29,594 nucleotides of DNA from a virus: IMG/VR virus record IMGVR_UViG_3300035184_001953, positions 1-29,594 of that record; one strand, given 5' to 3'. Within the stretch, counting starts at the first letter, position 1; each line of letters opens with the position of its first letter. The translations under genes were made by a program, and so were the position numbers. This document shows positions 1 through 7,454 of this stretch, piece by piece. Under the pieces are notes generated by a model. That model had not been told where the DNA came from and searched no databases. It saw only the letters and a program-made list of their open reading frames with translations.

Positions 1-1895
1 AATTCTTCAATAGAAACACCACTATCTGCATTTAACTTAACAATTTTCTCATTTAATTTGATTATTTCTTTGTTAAGTTTTTCTTCTTCTGTCTTAGCAG
101 AATCTTGTTGAATATCTAAAAGTTTGTATTCTGATTTCTTTTCTTTTAATTCAACTACAATATCTGCCAATTTCTGAGTGAAATCATCTTGTTTGAATTT
201 TCTAATTAATGAAGCATTATCTCTATTTTCATCACTTGCTTGTTGATATAGTTTATCAAAAATATCTACACCAATAAATTGTGATAGAACTTCTTTTCGT
301 TCACTTTGAGATTTATCAATAAATAATGCATTGTTTCCTTGTAAAGAAAGTGTAGTTAAAACAAAATCTTCAAACTTACCTAAATACTGTTCTATCTCTT
401 TATTTGTATCTTTCCGTTGTTCTCCGTTTAATGATTGAATAACTCCACCATCTTCTTTCCAAAAGTTTACATCCACCTTAACAGATGTTCCTTTCCTAAC
501 ATATTTGGCAATACGTTCAATATAATAATCAACTCCATCTATCTCGAAGTTAAACTTACAGTAAAACTTATCCTTACGGTTGTTTAAGATGTTCTTAGAA
601 ACGTTTGTACGAGAAGTCTTATCGTATATACAAAACGATAATGCATCGAACAGAGAGGATTTACCAGAGGCATTGGGAGCGAAGATACCAACGATACCAC
701 GAGCTCTATCAAATCTGATTAAATTATCTTCTCCATATGAAAACATATTAGAAAATTGAAAATCTTTCGGTGTCCATAGAATATTCTCTGCTATCTTAGA
801 ATCATCTATTAAACCATTCATTTGTTTGTTTATATCTGTTATCTGATTTAATTCATCATCCTCTAACAAATATCTTCTTTCTAAATAATCTCGTATTAAT
901 TGGTTCTGAAATGTTTCTTCTTTAACATTACCAACTATGTTTTTATTTAGTTTACTATCCTGTTTAAGTTGACCCATTGTATCAGTTCGTGTAACTGTTA
1001 CTTCTGCAACTTTAAATATTTTCTTTAATTCTGTAATACGAAGTTTCATTTCTGCTCCTCCTGTATTTGTAAATCGTAATCTTAATCGTGGATTCTTTGG
1101 AAGTTTAGTATTAACCTCATCATATACCCATTGTGGTATTTTTCCATCAACCACATCAACCGTTATAAAACCATAGTCATTATGAATATGATGTTCGGTA
1201 AATGTTCTTGTAGGAATATCCCATAATAGATATCCATGATTCTCTAACATCTCACCATGATTCTGTTGAACCATAGAACCTGCATAGGCAATGTGTTCGT
1301 AACCAGGACCAAAGGTTTGTCTCTTGTGAATATCACCCAACATAGCCATATCAAATCCATCGAACATATCCACTTGGAATGAGTTAGAGGAAACTGTATA
1401 TCCAATATCTGTTTGAGCTTTATTTACAGGCCCATGAAAAAGACAGATTGTATTTTCACCAACAACAGTATTTCCCTTAGGCCAATTTTCTTTGTCATCT
1501 AATATAGAATAGACACAGAAAGTAAGGTTATAGATATTATAAACACCAGTATCACGAAGATAATGAATTCTATCATTATTAAGATTGTCTATAATAGGTG
1601 TGAGTACATCAAGTCTGTGTGAGTTATTTAAGTTACAATCATGATTTCCTGTGATTACCACAGTTTCTCTTAACTTCGCACACTCGGTAAGAAACCAAGA
1701 TATTTCATGAATTAACTCAGGACTCATCTCTGTTTTAGCATGAGCAATATCACCAGCAAGGTATATTATAGAATCTTCTATATTATCTTCCTTTACTTGT
1801 TTTAAAAACTTTTTGAATACCAATCTGTATTCTTTGTGCCTTTGTAGATTTCTAATGTGCAAATCCGCAAGGTGGTAAACCTTATTTATTATCAT
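1..1895 (-). CDS. Fused SbcD-SbcC (gp47-gp46-like) recombination nuclease, 3' end beyond window
   Basis: One uninterrupted frame starts at ATG 1895 and is still open at base 1, about 631 codons. Residues 1-340 are a calcineurin-like Mre11/SbcD nuclease: D11-L-H13, G48-D49, GNHD at 83-86, HG at 154-155 and GDIH at 187-190 are the metal-ligand motifs. From about residue 378 it becomes a Rad50/SbcC ATPase: P-loop APNASGKS at about 406-413, then a Q-loop-like LSLQGN and the start of the coiled coil near the window edge. In T4 these are two genes, 47 and 46, whose products form a complex that resects DNA ends for recombination-dependent replication. Here I find no stop between them. An internal ATG at 1049 follows AGGAGG, but it falls inside the SbcD capping domain, so it is an unlikely SbcC start. 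The start overlaps the primase stop (ATGA), so the two are probably translationally coupled. Domain assignment is strong; the fusion needs read-level confirmation. Confidence 0.9.
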   Translation of the reverse strand, partial: MIINKVYHLADLHIRNLQRHKEYRLVFKKFLKQVKEDNIEDSIIYLAGDIAHAKTEMSPELIHEISWFLTECAKLRETVVITGNHDCNLNNSHRLDVLTPIIDNLNNDRIHYLRDTGVYNIYNLTFCVYSILDDKENWPKGNTVVGENTICLFHGPVNKAQTDIGYTVSSNSFQVDMFDGFDMAMLGDIHKRQTFGPGYEHIAYAGSMVQQNHGEMLENHGYLLWDIPTRTFTEHHIHNDYGFITVDVVDGKIPQWVYDEVNTKLPKNPRLRLRFTNTGGAEMKLRITELKKIFKVAEVTVTRTDTMGQLKQDSKLNKNIVGNVKEETFQNQLIRDYLERRYLLEDDELNQITDINKQMNGLIDDSKIAENILWTPKDFQFSNMFSYGEDNLIRFDRARGIVGIFAPNASGKSSLFDALSFCIYDKTSRTNVSKNILNNRKDKFYCKFNFEIDGVDYYIERIAKYVRKGTSVKVDVNFWKEDGGVIQSLNGEQRKDTNKEIEQYLGKFEDFVLTTLSLQGNNALFIDKSQSERKEVLSQFIGVDIFDKLYQQASDENRDNASLIRKFKQDDFTQKLADIVVELKEKKSEYKLLDIQQDSAKTEEEKLNKEIIKLNEKIVKLNADSGVSIEE

Positions 1896-2836
1896 AAACC
1901 TTTTAATTTTTGTGATATAATATCACCGAATCCTGTCTGTTTGGATTCTTTTAATTTATTATTTACTTCTATGAATCCCATATCAGATGCATCTTTATCT
2001 GTGGGTTTAATATTTTTTGTAGTAATTCCTTGATTGCTGAATTGCATAGTGTAACGCAATGCTTGTTGTTGTGCATCTTCATCTAAGAATATGTTTATAT
2101 CTTTTACTCCGTTTTTATATATTGCCTCATTCAATTTAGTAGGAATGAATTTACCCAAAATTGGAATGGAATTTCTTTTAACCGCCATTGCATCAAATAC
2201 ACCTTCTACTAATGTTATTGGTTCATTCCAATTTATTTGATTCTCAAACATGATAACATTCTTAGAAACTGGTGGATTTTTGTATTTAAACTTTTCCTCA
2301 GGATGTACAGACCTTGCGATGAAGTAATTGAGTCTATTGTCCAAATCATAGGAAGGGATAATAATACGATTAGAATACATACCACCATCACAATAACCGA
2401 TATTGTACTTTGTAATATCTTCTTTAGTAATGCCTCTATCTTCAACATACTTGAGAGCCTTTCTGTACACAGGATTTACTTTACTATCCGGTACTTTTAA
2501 GAGTGATTTAAATTCACTCGGCAATCGTAACTCTACCTTTTCTTCTTCAGTATCTTTTGAGTAAACTATATAATCATCGCCATAGATTTCAAATAACTTT
2601 TTCAATCTACGAGCATCTACATGAAGTCTTTTTAATAACCTCTGTATCTTTCTTCCTTTTGCATCACATACCCAACAATGCCAATATTGAGTTTTTAAGT
2701 TAACCTGTAACTTTTTCTTATGGTGGTGACAGAATGGACAATGATGAGCTTGTTCATCATTTTTCATTGGTGTACCAACACCCAATACATCATTTAATAT
2801 GTTTATAACTTCTTGTCTTTCGTGGTGTGAAAGCAT
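1892..2836 (-). CDS. DNA primase, DnaG/gp61-type
   Basis: 314 aa. The N-terminus has a zinc ribbon of CHC2 style: C33-P-F-C36, then H53-C54-W-V-C57. The central and C-terminal part has a TOPRIM domain: LVEGVFDAM with the acidic E211, then FLDED at 250-254 carrying the DxD. This is the expected catalytic arrangement for a bacterial or T4 gp61-like primase that makes RNA primers for lagging-strand synthesis. No helicase domain is fused to it, unlike T7 gp4. An early-class promoter lies 20 bp upstream (2856-2885) and a second copy lies about 130 bp upstream. The stop overlaps the start of the recombination nuclease gene, so the two form a replication/recombination unit. No Shine-Dalgarno motif is obvious before the ATG. 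Confidence 0.9.
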   Translation of the reverse strand: MLSHHERQEVINILNDVLGVGTPMKNDEQAHHCPFCHHHKKKLQVNLKTQYWHCWVCDAKGRKIQRLLKRLHVDARRLKKLFEIYGDDYIVYSKDTEEEKVELRLPSEFKSLLKVPDSKVNPVYRKALKYVEDRGITKEDITKYNIGYCDGGMYSNRIIIPSYDLDNRLNYFIARSVHPEEKFKYKNPPVSKNVIMFENQINWNEPITLVEGVFDAMAVKRNSIPILGKFIPTKLNEAIYKNGVKDINIFLDEDAQQQALRYTMQFSNQGITTKNIKPTDKDASDMGFIEVNNKLKESKQTGFGDIISQKLKGL

Positions 2837-2855
2837 ATTTACACTTTTTATTGAT

Positions 2856-2885
2856 ACAAATATACGAAATTAAATCCATATATCC
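2856..2885 (-). promoter_or_regulatory. Early-class phage promoter, copy A (primase)
   Basis: Read on the minus strand it begins GGATATATGG and ends TTTCGTATATTTGT. The 3' part contains TATATTTG, matching the Bacteroidota -7 consensus TAnnTTTG; TTGG just before GGATAT lies near the -33 position. The block shares 30-bp length and both ends with the copies at 2967, 27658 and 29519. The expected start site is about 15 nt from the primase ATG. Promoter function is inferred from the repeat and its position. Confidence 0.75.
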
Positions 2886-2942
2886 AAGTCTTTTCTTGAT
2901 TATTTTTATATCCAAAGAAAAGTTCATTTATTTTTAAATTAA

Positions 2943-2957
2943 CAAACTATTAGTTTG
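2943..2957. repeat. 15-bp perfect palindrome between tandem promoters
   Basis: CAAACTA-T-TAGTTTG is a perfect inverted repeat with one central base. It lies between promoter copies A and B, downstream of B. It could be an operator or a small hairpin in the leader from promoter B. No U-tract follows, so it is not a normal terminator. Confidence 0.4.
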
Positions 2958-2966
2958 GGTTTATAA

Positions 2967-2996
2967 ACAAATATACGAAATTATTATGTAATATCC
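2967..2996 (-). promoter_or_regulatory. Early-class phage promoter, copy B, overlapping the end of the GIY-YIG gene
   Basis: The minus strand has GGATATTACATAA followed by TAATTTCGTATATTTGT, the same 30-bp frame as copy A. It also shares AGAAAAGACTT upstream with copy A, so the two are a duplication 111 bp apart. The upstream half encodes the last residues and stop of the GIY-YIG gene. It probably adds transcription of the primase and nuclease genes. Confidence 0.7.
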
Positions 2997-3466
2997 AAGT
3001 CTTTTCTAAAAAACTTTCCTAATAGGTTATCATTTAGTGATAATTCATCAGCTAATACATTATGTGAAAACTGTTCTTGTAACTCATAATAAGTTAAAGA
3101 TTTCTTATTTGAACAAAATTTAAGTATTTTTAATTCAATTCTATCATTAGCCGTTAGATACGGTCTTCCATCCTTATCAAACCAACCACTAACGATTTTG
3201 TTTGAGGAACGATAATCTACCCAATTAGATTCTTTGGTAACCATTTCATATCGCTTCATTCTCTTATCAGTTAATGCAGCAGTTTCCTTTTTACCAAACT
3301 TTCTCTTACGAGTAGATTGTACTTGTTTTTTACCGATGTAATATTCACCAGTTAATCCATTTGTTATTTTGTATATAAACCCATGTGTGCCTTCTGGCAT
3401 ATCTGATAGTTCTGTTATACATCTTCCGTTATATGTCCATCCCATAGTTAAAAATCTTGAAATCAT
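2984..3466 (-). CDS. GIY-YIG family endonuclease
   Basis: 160 aa. The GIY-YIG core is visible as GFIYKITN at 29-36 and EYYIGKK at 41-47, followed by a basic segment, W82-x2-YRSSNK and a helix with YYELQEQF at 126-133. This arrangement matches single-domain GIY-YIG nucleases of T4-like phages, including the Seg-like group of homing enzymes. It may act in homing or in attack on competing phage DNA; the target is unknown. I chose ATG 3466 because AGAGAGG lies 8 nt upstream; a second ATG at 3445 has no ribosome site. The first 38 nt overlap the 3' end of the sulfotransferase gene, so it is read from the same late transcript. The last codons lie inside an early-class promoter, which suggests insertion or shuffling at this site. 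Confidence 0.75.
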   Translation of the reverse strand: MISRFLTMGWTYNGRCITELSDMPEGTHGFIYKITNGLTGEYYIGKKQVQSTRKRKFGKKETAALTDKRMKRYEMVTKESNWVDYRSSNKIVSGWFDKDGRPYLTANDRIELKILKFCSNKKSLTYYELQEQFSHNVLADELSLNDNLLGKFFRKDLDIT

Positions 3467-4001
3467 TGTAATACCTCTCTCGTACCCAATCTTTCATCCA
3501 CTCTTCAGAATATAAATGTTTATAAAATTTCTGTTGATTTAAGTTTGGATGTTTATCGTACATTGGATTACGATTCATGTGAGGAATATTTTCATCTATA
3601 TCTAATTTGTTAAAAAGATAAGAAACATCTTCATTATAGTTTTCATATCTACCTACATAGCTCATCTCTTTATCCGATGAACCACATTCATGTGTATAGT
3701 AAGATTGATTTAAAAACCATAAGTCATATTCATTAGCATTTTGTAAAAAATGTTCAAAACTCATATGTTCTGTTTTTCTAATTTCATGAAAGTACGCTGA
3801 TGCTATTCTTGTAAAAGGATTTCTTACAAGACTAAATTTAAAATATTCCGATAAGTTATACTCTAATATTCTTAGAGAATCATGACCAGCAGGATTGGTA
3901 GTATTCTTCTGTGTTTTTAACACATGAGATATACTTGTACCACCTGTTTTTGGAATATGAACAAACGCCCATTTATCCTTCGAGTTAATATATAAACCCA
4001 A
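3429..4001 (-). CDS. Sulfotransferase family protein
   Basis: 190 aa. The N-terminal phosphosulfate-binding loop is HIPKTGGTS (15-23, with catalytic-type K18). The 3'-phosphate-binding motif is SLVRNPFTRIASAY (57-70, with R60 and S68), followed by VGRYENYNED at 116-125, typical of the Sulfotransfer_2 family. These enzymes move sulfate from PAPS to a hydroxyl or amine, usually on a glycan. The acceptor cannot be read from the sequence; a cell-surface polysaccharide, a virion glycan or a small molecule are all possible. The frame has no early ATG: the only plausible start is TTG at 4001 (or ATT just before it), with a stop directly upstream. It begins about 12 nt after the stop of the 59-aa gene, so reinitiation or coupling is likely. 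It belongs to the late unit from the promoter at 4216. Confidence 0.85.
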   Translation of the reverse strand: MGLYINSKDKWAFVHIPKTGGTSISHVLKTQKNTTNPAGHDSLRILEYNLSEYFKFSLVRNPFTRIASAYFHEIRKTEHMSFEHFLQNANEYDLWFLNQSYYTHECGSSDKEMSYVGRYENYNEDVSYLFNKLDIDENIPHMNRNPMYDKHPNLNQQKFYKHLYSEEWMKDWVRERYYNDFKIFNYGMDI

Positions 4002-4012
4002 AATCTAAGCTT

Positions 4013-4192
4013 TTATCTTGTAACAGAATCTGAGTATTTTTTCTCGTTGAGTTTTCCGCCCCTAGCTTTAGCCAAGTTTTCTTCGTTTGATAAATCTTTA
4101 CCACCATCTAAGTCGATTGGTGTTTTATCATTTTTAGATTTGCCTACTTTAGCGAAATCCGATTTGCTGTATAATTCTTCTATTGATGCCAT
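4013..4192 (-). CDS. 59-aa hypothetical late protein
   Basis: This frame starts at ATG 4192 with a strong ribosome site (AAAGGAG, 9-nt spacer) and a late-class promoter 24 bp upstream. It reads MASIEELYSKSDFAKVGKSK and then a charged, Gly/Asp/Lys-rich tail ending SVTR. The product is hydrophilic, has no cysteine and no membrane segment, and looks partly disordered. I do not recognise it. It is the first gene of the unit that also holds the sulfotransferase and the GIY-YIG nuclease. Its own promoter and good start signals make it likely to be real and well expressed late in infection; it could be a small virion or scaffold-like protein. Confidence 0.7.
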   Translation of the reverse strand: MASIEELYSKSDFAKVGKSKNDKTPIDLDGGKDLSNEENLAKARGGKLNEKKYSDSVTR

Positions 4193-4215
4193 AATTAGTA
4201 TCTCCTTTGTGTTAG

Positions 4216-4225
4216 TATAAATATA
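4216..4225 (-). promoter_or_regulatory. Late-class promoter element
   Basis: TATATTTATA on the minus strand, 24 bp before the ATG of the 59-aa gene. It is one of six copies, all found shortly upstream of late-unit first genes. Confidence 0.7.
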
Positions 4226-4227
4226 GA

Positions 4228-5361
4228 TTAAGTATCGAAACGAACAATAAAGTTCATGTCCATATCTGGTAAATTCTTAATTGGTGTTGGTAATTTTGCT
4301 ACTGCAACTACATCCCCATCATCATCATATAATGCAATAGTTGTAATATATGGTGCTAGATATGAACCTGTTGGGTCTGTTTGTCGGTATGTATCATAAT
4401 CATCCCAACTACCAGTCGAAGTTCCTACTGTACCATAGAACTCAGTTTTTCTATGAATATCAAGTACGTTTTTAATTTTTACTTTACGTGCTCTTGAATG
4501 AATACCTGTTCTAGTAAGCTCATGTTCTGTTGCTCCTTCAAATAATTCAACTTCTACTGCTGATGGGTTTTGTGAGTAATTAAACTCTCCTGCTTTAACA
4601 CTAACAAGTACTTCTGTTTCATGTATTGTTTTTGTACTTCGATAAGTCATCGTGTAATCATCAATAGGATTATCCCATAAAACAATAGTTCCATCTGCAT
4701 AAAATACATTACCATATCTAGCTTCATCAATTTCTAACCCATCGAAATTCATTTTAACTGCAGTTGTAAGTGTACTTCTTGTAAAATCAAGTGTTGCAAC
4801 AACTTGTTGGTCTGTATCACCATTAAATGTTAATGTAGATACTCCTGTATTTAAATCAAGAGATGCAATACTTCCACTAAATAGTTCATTATCTGCATCT
4901 TTTATTAAAATATCACCTGTATGGAAATCAATTGATTCCAATACATACAATGGTACTGATGATACAATATTTCCGTCACCATCATCTGCAAAATCTACAC
5001 TATTAGTAGAGTCTTTTAATATTACCGAACCTTCTTTAATTCCCTCACCATATTTTGATTGGTCTAATGAGAGAATATATGCGGCTGAACCAGTTTGTCT
5101 GTAATCGGTGATTCTACCAATATCAGTAACCCTTCCAAATAAATTAAATGGATTTGTATCAGGATGATAATATTTATTGGTAATTGATTTTATTAAAGGA
5201 TGTGTGAATATATTTCCTTGTTTATTAAAAGAACCAGTATCAAAAGAACCAGTTTCTAATGAACCCGAAATTACTTCGTAATCCGACTTGGTTACGGTAA
5301 ATTTCTTATAGACAGGAAAACTCTTTTTCCATACCGCTGATTTGGCTATATTCTTTATCAT
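4228..5361 (-). CDS. Tail-associated structural protein, paralogue of the 5464-6693 product
   Basis: 377 aa, rich in Ser, Thr, Asp and Gly with beta-strand patterns and no signal peptide. The C-terminal 130 residues share a scheme with the 409-aa neighbour: EFNYSQNPS, then PYITTIALYDDDGDVVAVAK, then a closing strand ending in VRFDT. The neighbour has REFNFSNNPT, FISTVGLYNDSNEILAVAK and VKLDF. I infer a shared virion-protein fold, seen in other marine myoviruses near baseplate genes. The exact T4 equivalent is unclear. A GAGGAG ribosome site lies 11 nt before the ATG and a late-class promoter lies 19 bp upstream. It forms its own transcription unit, separated from the preceding gene by a terminator. 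Confidence 0.7.
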   Translation of the reverse strand: MIKNIAKSAVWKKSFPVYKKFTVTKSDYEVISGSLETGSFDTGSFNKQGNIFTHPLIKSITNKYYHPDTNPFNLFGRVTDIGRITDYRQTGSAAYILSLDQSKYGEGIKEGSVILKDSTNSVDFADDGDGNIVSSVPLYVLESIDFHTGDILIKDADNELFSGSIASLDLNTGVSTLTFNGDTDQQVVATLDFTRSTLTTAVKMNFDGLEIDEARYGNVFYADGTIVLWDNPIDDYTMTYRSTKTIHETEVLVSVKAGEFNYSQNPSAVEVELFEGATEHELTRTGIHSRARKVKIKNVLDIHRKTEFYGTVGTSTGSWDDYDTYRQTDPTGSYLAPYITTIALYDDDGDVVAVAKLPTPIKNLPDMDMNFIVRFDT

Positions 5362-5379
5362 AGTATTATTACTCCTCTA

Positions 5380-5389
5380 TATAAATATA
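5380..5389 (-). promoter_or_regulatory. Late-class promoter element
   Basis: TATATTTATA on the minus strand, 19 bp before the ATG at 5361 and 8 bp beyond the U-tract of the preceding terminator. Termination and re-initiation are packed into about 40 bp. Confidence 0.75.
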
Positions 5390-5396
5390 TGGAAAC

Positions 5397-5419
5397 AAAA
5401 AACCCCACTTTTGGTGGGG
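5397..5419 (-). terminator. Rho-independent terminator after the 220-aa/409-aa unit
   Basis: The minus-strand RNA has CCCCAC, a 5-nt CAAAA loop, GTGGGG and then six U. The stem is perfect. It closes the transcript of the genes at 7383-6721 and 6693-5464. Confidence 0.9.
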
Positions 5420-5432
5420 AGTATTTGTGAAA

Positions 5433-5451
5433 GTTATGTTTGAAACATAAC
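5433..5451. repeat. 19-bp perfect palindrome in the 3' untranslated region
   Basis: GTTATGTTT-G-AAACATAAC is perfectly self-complementary around one central base. It lies between the stop of the 409-aa gene (5464) and the terminator (5397-5419). As RNA it would form a 7-9 bp hairpin that might protect the transcript end; as DNA it could be a protein-binding site. Confidence 0.6.
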
Positions 5452-5463
5452 AATTCTGTCTAT

Positions 5464-6693
5464 TTAAAAGTCAAGTTTTACTTTGATTAATATTTCTTTA
5501 TCAAATGATTTAGGAACAGGTTGAGATGTTTTCGCTACTGCTAATATTTCATTTGAATCATTATACAATCCTACTGTTGAAATAAATGTTCTAGGGTCTG
5601 TTTCAAAACTAGATTCAGCAAATGAACCATCAGAACCAGTTACAAATGTTGGATTGTTTGAGAAGTTAAATTCTCTATTTGTTGCTCTTATAAAGTAATG
5701 TGATGTAGAAACATTTTCTGTTCTTCTTGCTTCAAAATCATTTCCACCTCTAATTGCTTCATGTAGTAAGAAATGATTCTTACCTTCATATGTTTGCAAT
5801 GATGTAATACTAGCTCCTTTATTAGAACCACTATCGATTGATGTTCCAATTATACTATGTACTGCTGATGGATTAAGTATTACTAATCCTTGGTCAGGAT
5901 AAAATAAACCTAAACCTTGACCAGTTGAAGCAGTAAGTGTATTTACAGTTGCTTCATTTTCTGTTCCTAAGTTAAGTGAACCACTACATACATTAAATAC
6001 TCTACCGGATTTTCCAACTGTATCTGAGAATTTCTTTCCACTATCATCAATAAATGTTGAGATACCATTAGAACCACTTAATTTCAATGACCAGTTTCCT
6101 GCATCCATTTTCTCTTTGTAACGAGCACGAGCTACATTGATTACATAGATATCATCTGAATCATGGATTCCTGCTGCTGATGAAGAAAAGAAAGTAAATT
6201 TAGTATCATCGTTATCTAATAAGATTGAACGATATTGTGCATAAGTTGCTTTAGTTGCTAAAGTTGATGTATCTGAGTTTGCTAATGATATAGAACCAGA
6301 ACCTAATCGTTCTCCATATGCAACTGCATATTGTACAGCTGCTGAAGTATCCGATGATGGGTTCTTGTCATATACATTTATATAGTAGTTTGAAGCCGCT
6401 TGTCCAACTTCAGTTGATGAAGTAAAGAAAGATGTTAAACTTCCTGTATCTCCACTCCAAAGTCCGGTAGTAACAACTTCTACTTTACCCGTAATTTGGT
6501 CAAATTCACCAAATCTTTTATAGATACCTTGTGCGATTGAACCACCGCTTGCTCCCAACTTATCGCCACCAGTTAAATACTGGTTAACAATAGATGCTAA
6601 TTGTTCAGAAGTAAGTGTACCTTGGTTATCCGATAGATATGTAGATAACTCAGTTGTTAAATTTACTCCAGCTTGTCCTGATATTTGTGCCAT
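5464..6693 (-). CDS. Tail-associated structural protein, 409 aa
   Basis: 409 aa, Ser/Thr/Gly-rich with no signal peptide or membrane segment. The middle has a conserved-looking stretch (FGEFDQITGKVEVVTTGLWS near 62-81, then YAVAYGERLGSGS near 125-137) and a YVINVARARYKEKMDAGNWS-type segment. The C-terminus repeats the EFN(Y/F)S-NP, TVGLYND, ILAVAK, LDF scheme of the 377-aa downstream product, so the two are paralogues. This pattern is recurrent in virion proteins of marine T4-like phages; its role (baseplate periphery or fibre attachment) is inferred from location. It follows the 220-aa gene by 27 bp, with AAAAGGAAAA as ribosome site and no promoter of its own, so the two are co-transcribed. 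Confidence 0.7.
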   Translation of the reverse strand: MAQISGQAGVNLTTELSTYLSDNQGTLTSEQLASIVNQYLTGGDKLGASGGSIAQGIYKRFGEFDQITGKVEVVTTGLWSGDTGSLTSFFTSSTEVGQAASNYYINVYDKNPSSDTSAAVQYAVAYGERLGSGSISLANSDTSTLATKATYAQYRSILLDNDDTKFTFFSSSAAGIHDSDDIYVINVARARYKEKMDAGNWSLKLSGSNGISTFIDDSGKKFSDTVGKSGRVFNVCSGSLNLGTENEATVNTLTASTGQGLGLFYPDQGLVILNPSAVHSIIGTSIDSGSNKGASITSLQTYEGKNHFLLHEAIRGGNDFEARRTENVSTSHYFIRATNREFNFSNNPTFVTGSDGSFAESSFETDPRTFISTVGLYNDSNEILAVAKTSQPVPKSFDKEILIKVKLDF

Positions 6694-6720
6694 TTTTTAT
6701 TTTCCTTTTTTATTTTTTAA

Positions 6721-7383
6721 CTACGAACTCCTAAAAGCTGTTCTCTCTCTGAGGTCAAGGGTTCTTGGAGTACGAACTGTAACAGTAATAGTTTGTGAAC
6801 CACCTGTTTCGTTTCCATATACGGTTAATGTTGTTTTAATACCTCTTCTTAAACTTGGGTTTGGTATAAATTGGAATGTTAATCCAGTTTCTATTGCTGC
6901 AGTTGCAGTTATCTCATCTCCTAAGAACGATGGTGTTGTTGCTGCTCCTGCCGCTAAACCACTACCAACAATTGAACCTGCATTTTTATCTGCTAGGATT
7001 ATTGTATATCCACTTTGTGTATTACCACTTGGTGAAGTAGTTGGAGAAAGTGTTACTTGACCTGAATCAGCAGAAACTATAATTGAAGGGATACCAAATT
7101 CTACTTTTGGAATTTTTGTAGTACCTTTTGGTAAGGTAACTAACTTATGCCTTAATACTTGTGTTTCGTCTGGTGATGCTTCAGTAATCGGTATTGCTTT
7201 AATTGCTGAATCGTAATATGCACTTCCTTTAGGATGTGCTGGTTCATAAAGGGTGTAATCTATTTCATCATCACCCAATGCAAACTTGGTGATATTTAAA
7301 CCATCCCCAGCTGCTAATTTTTCTCTACCCTTCTTAGTTAGAATAGCATCGACTGTGATTTCTGTATTATTTAAATAAGCCAT
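6721..7383 (-). CDS. Tail/fibre-associated structural protein, 220 aa
   Basis: 220 aa. The N-terminus (AILTKKGREKLAAGDGLNIT at 13-32, then KFALGDDEIDYTLYEP) is a signature I associate with a virion protein that recurs near tail genes of marine myoviruses. The rest has Thr/Ser-rich beta strands (for example SQTITVTVRTP near the C-terminus) and resembles an Ig-like sandwich. No enzymatic motif is visible. It is the first gene of a two-gene late unit: promoter at 7416-7425, AAGGA ribosome site, ATG at 7383. A structural role is inferred from composition and context; the precise position in the virion is unknown. Confidence 0.65.
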   Translation of the reverse strand: MAYLNNTEITVDAILTKKGREKLAAGDGLNITKFALGDDEIDYTLYEPAHPKGSAYYDSAIKAIPITEASPDETQVLRHKLVTLPKGTTKIPKVEFGIPSIIVSADSGQVTLSPTTSPSGNTQSGYTIILADKNAGSIVGSGLAAGAATTPSFLGDEITATAAIETGLTFQFIPNPSLRRGIKTTLTVYGNETGGSQTITVTVRTPRTLDLRERTAFRSS

Positions 7384-7415
7384 AATTTAATATTCCTTGT
7401 TATTGTTGTTCAATA

Positions 7416-7425
7416 TATAAATATA
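7416..7425 (-). promoter_or_regulatory. Late-class promoter element
   Basis: TATATTTATA on the minus strand, 33 bp before the ATG of the 220-aa gene. It is the longest spacing of the six copies. Confidence 0.7.
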
Positions 7426-7454
7426 ACTATTTTAAAAATTAGATAATATTTCTA

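Noticed and set aside
1-1049. A separate SbcC gene starting at ATG 1049 after AGGAGG
   Set aside because: This start falls inside the SbcD capping domain, about 130 residues before the P-loop; the open frame through the junction favours a fusion. An internal product is not excluded.
2837-2938. Short minus-strand frame starting MNFSLDIKII across the promoter A region into the primase gene
   Set aside because: It overlaps a promoter and the primase start, has no ribosome site and a random-looking product.
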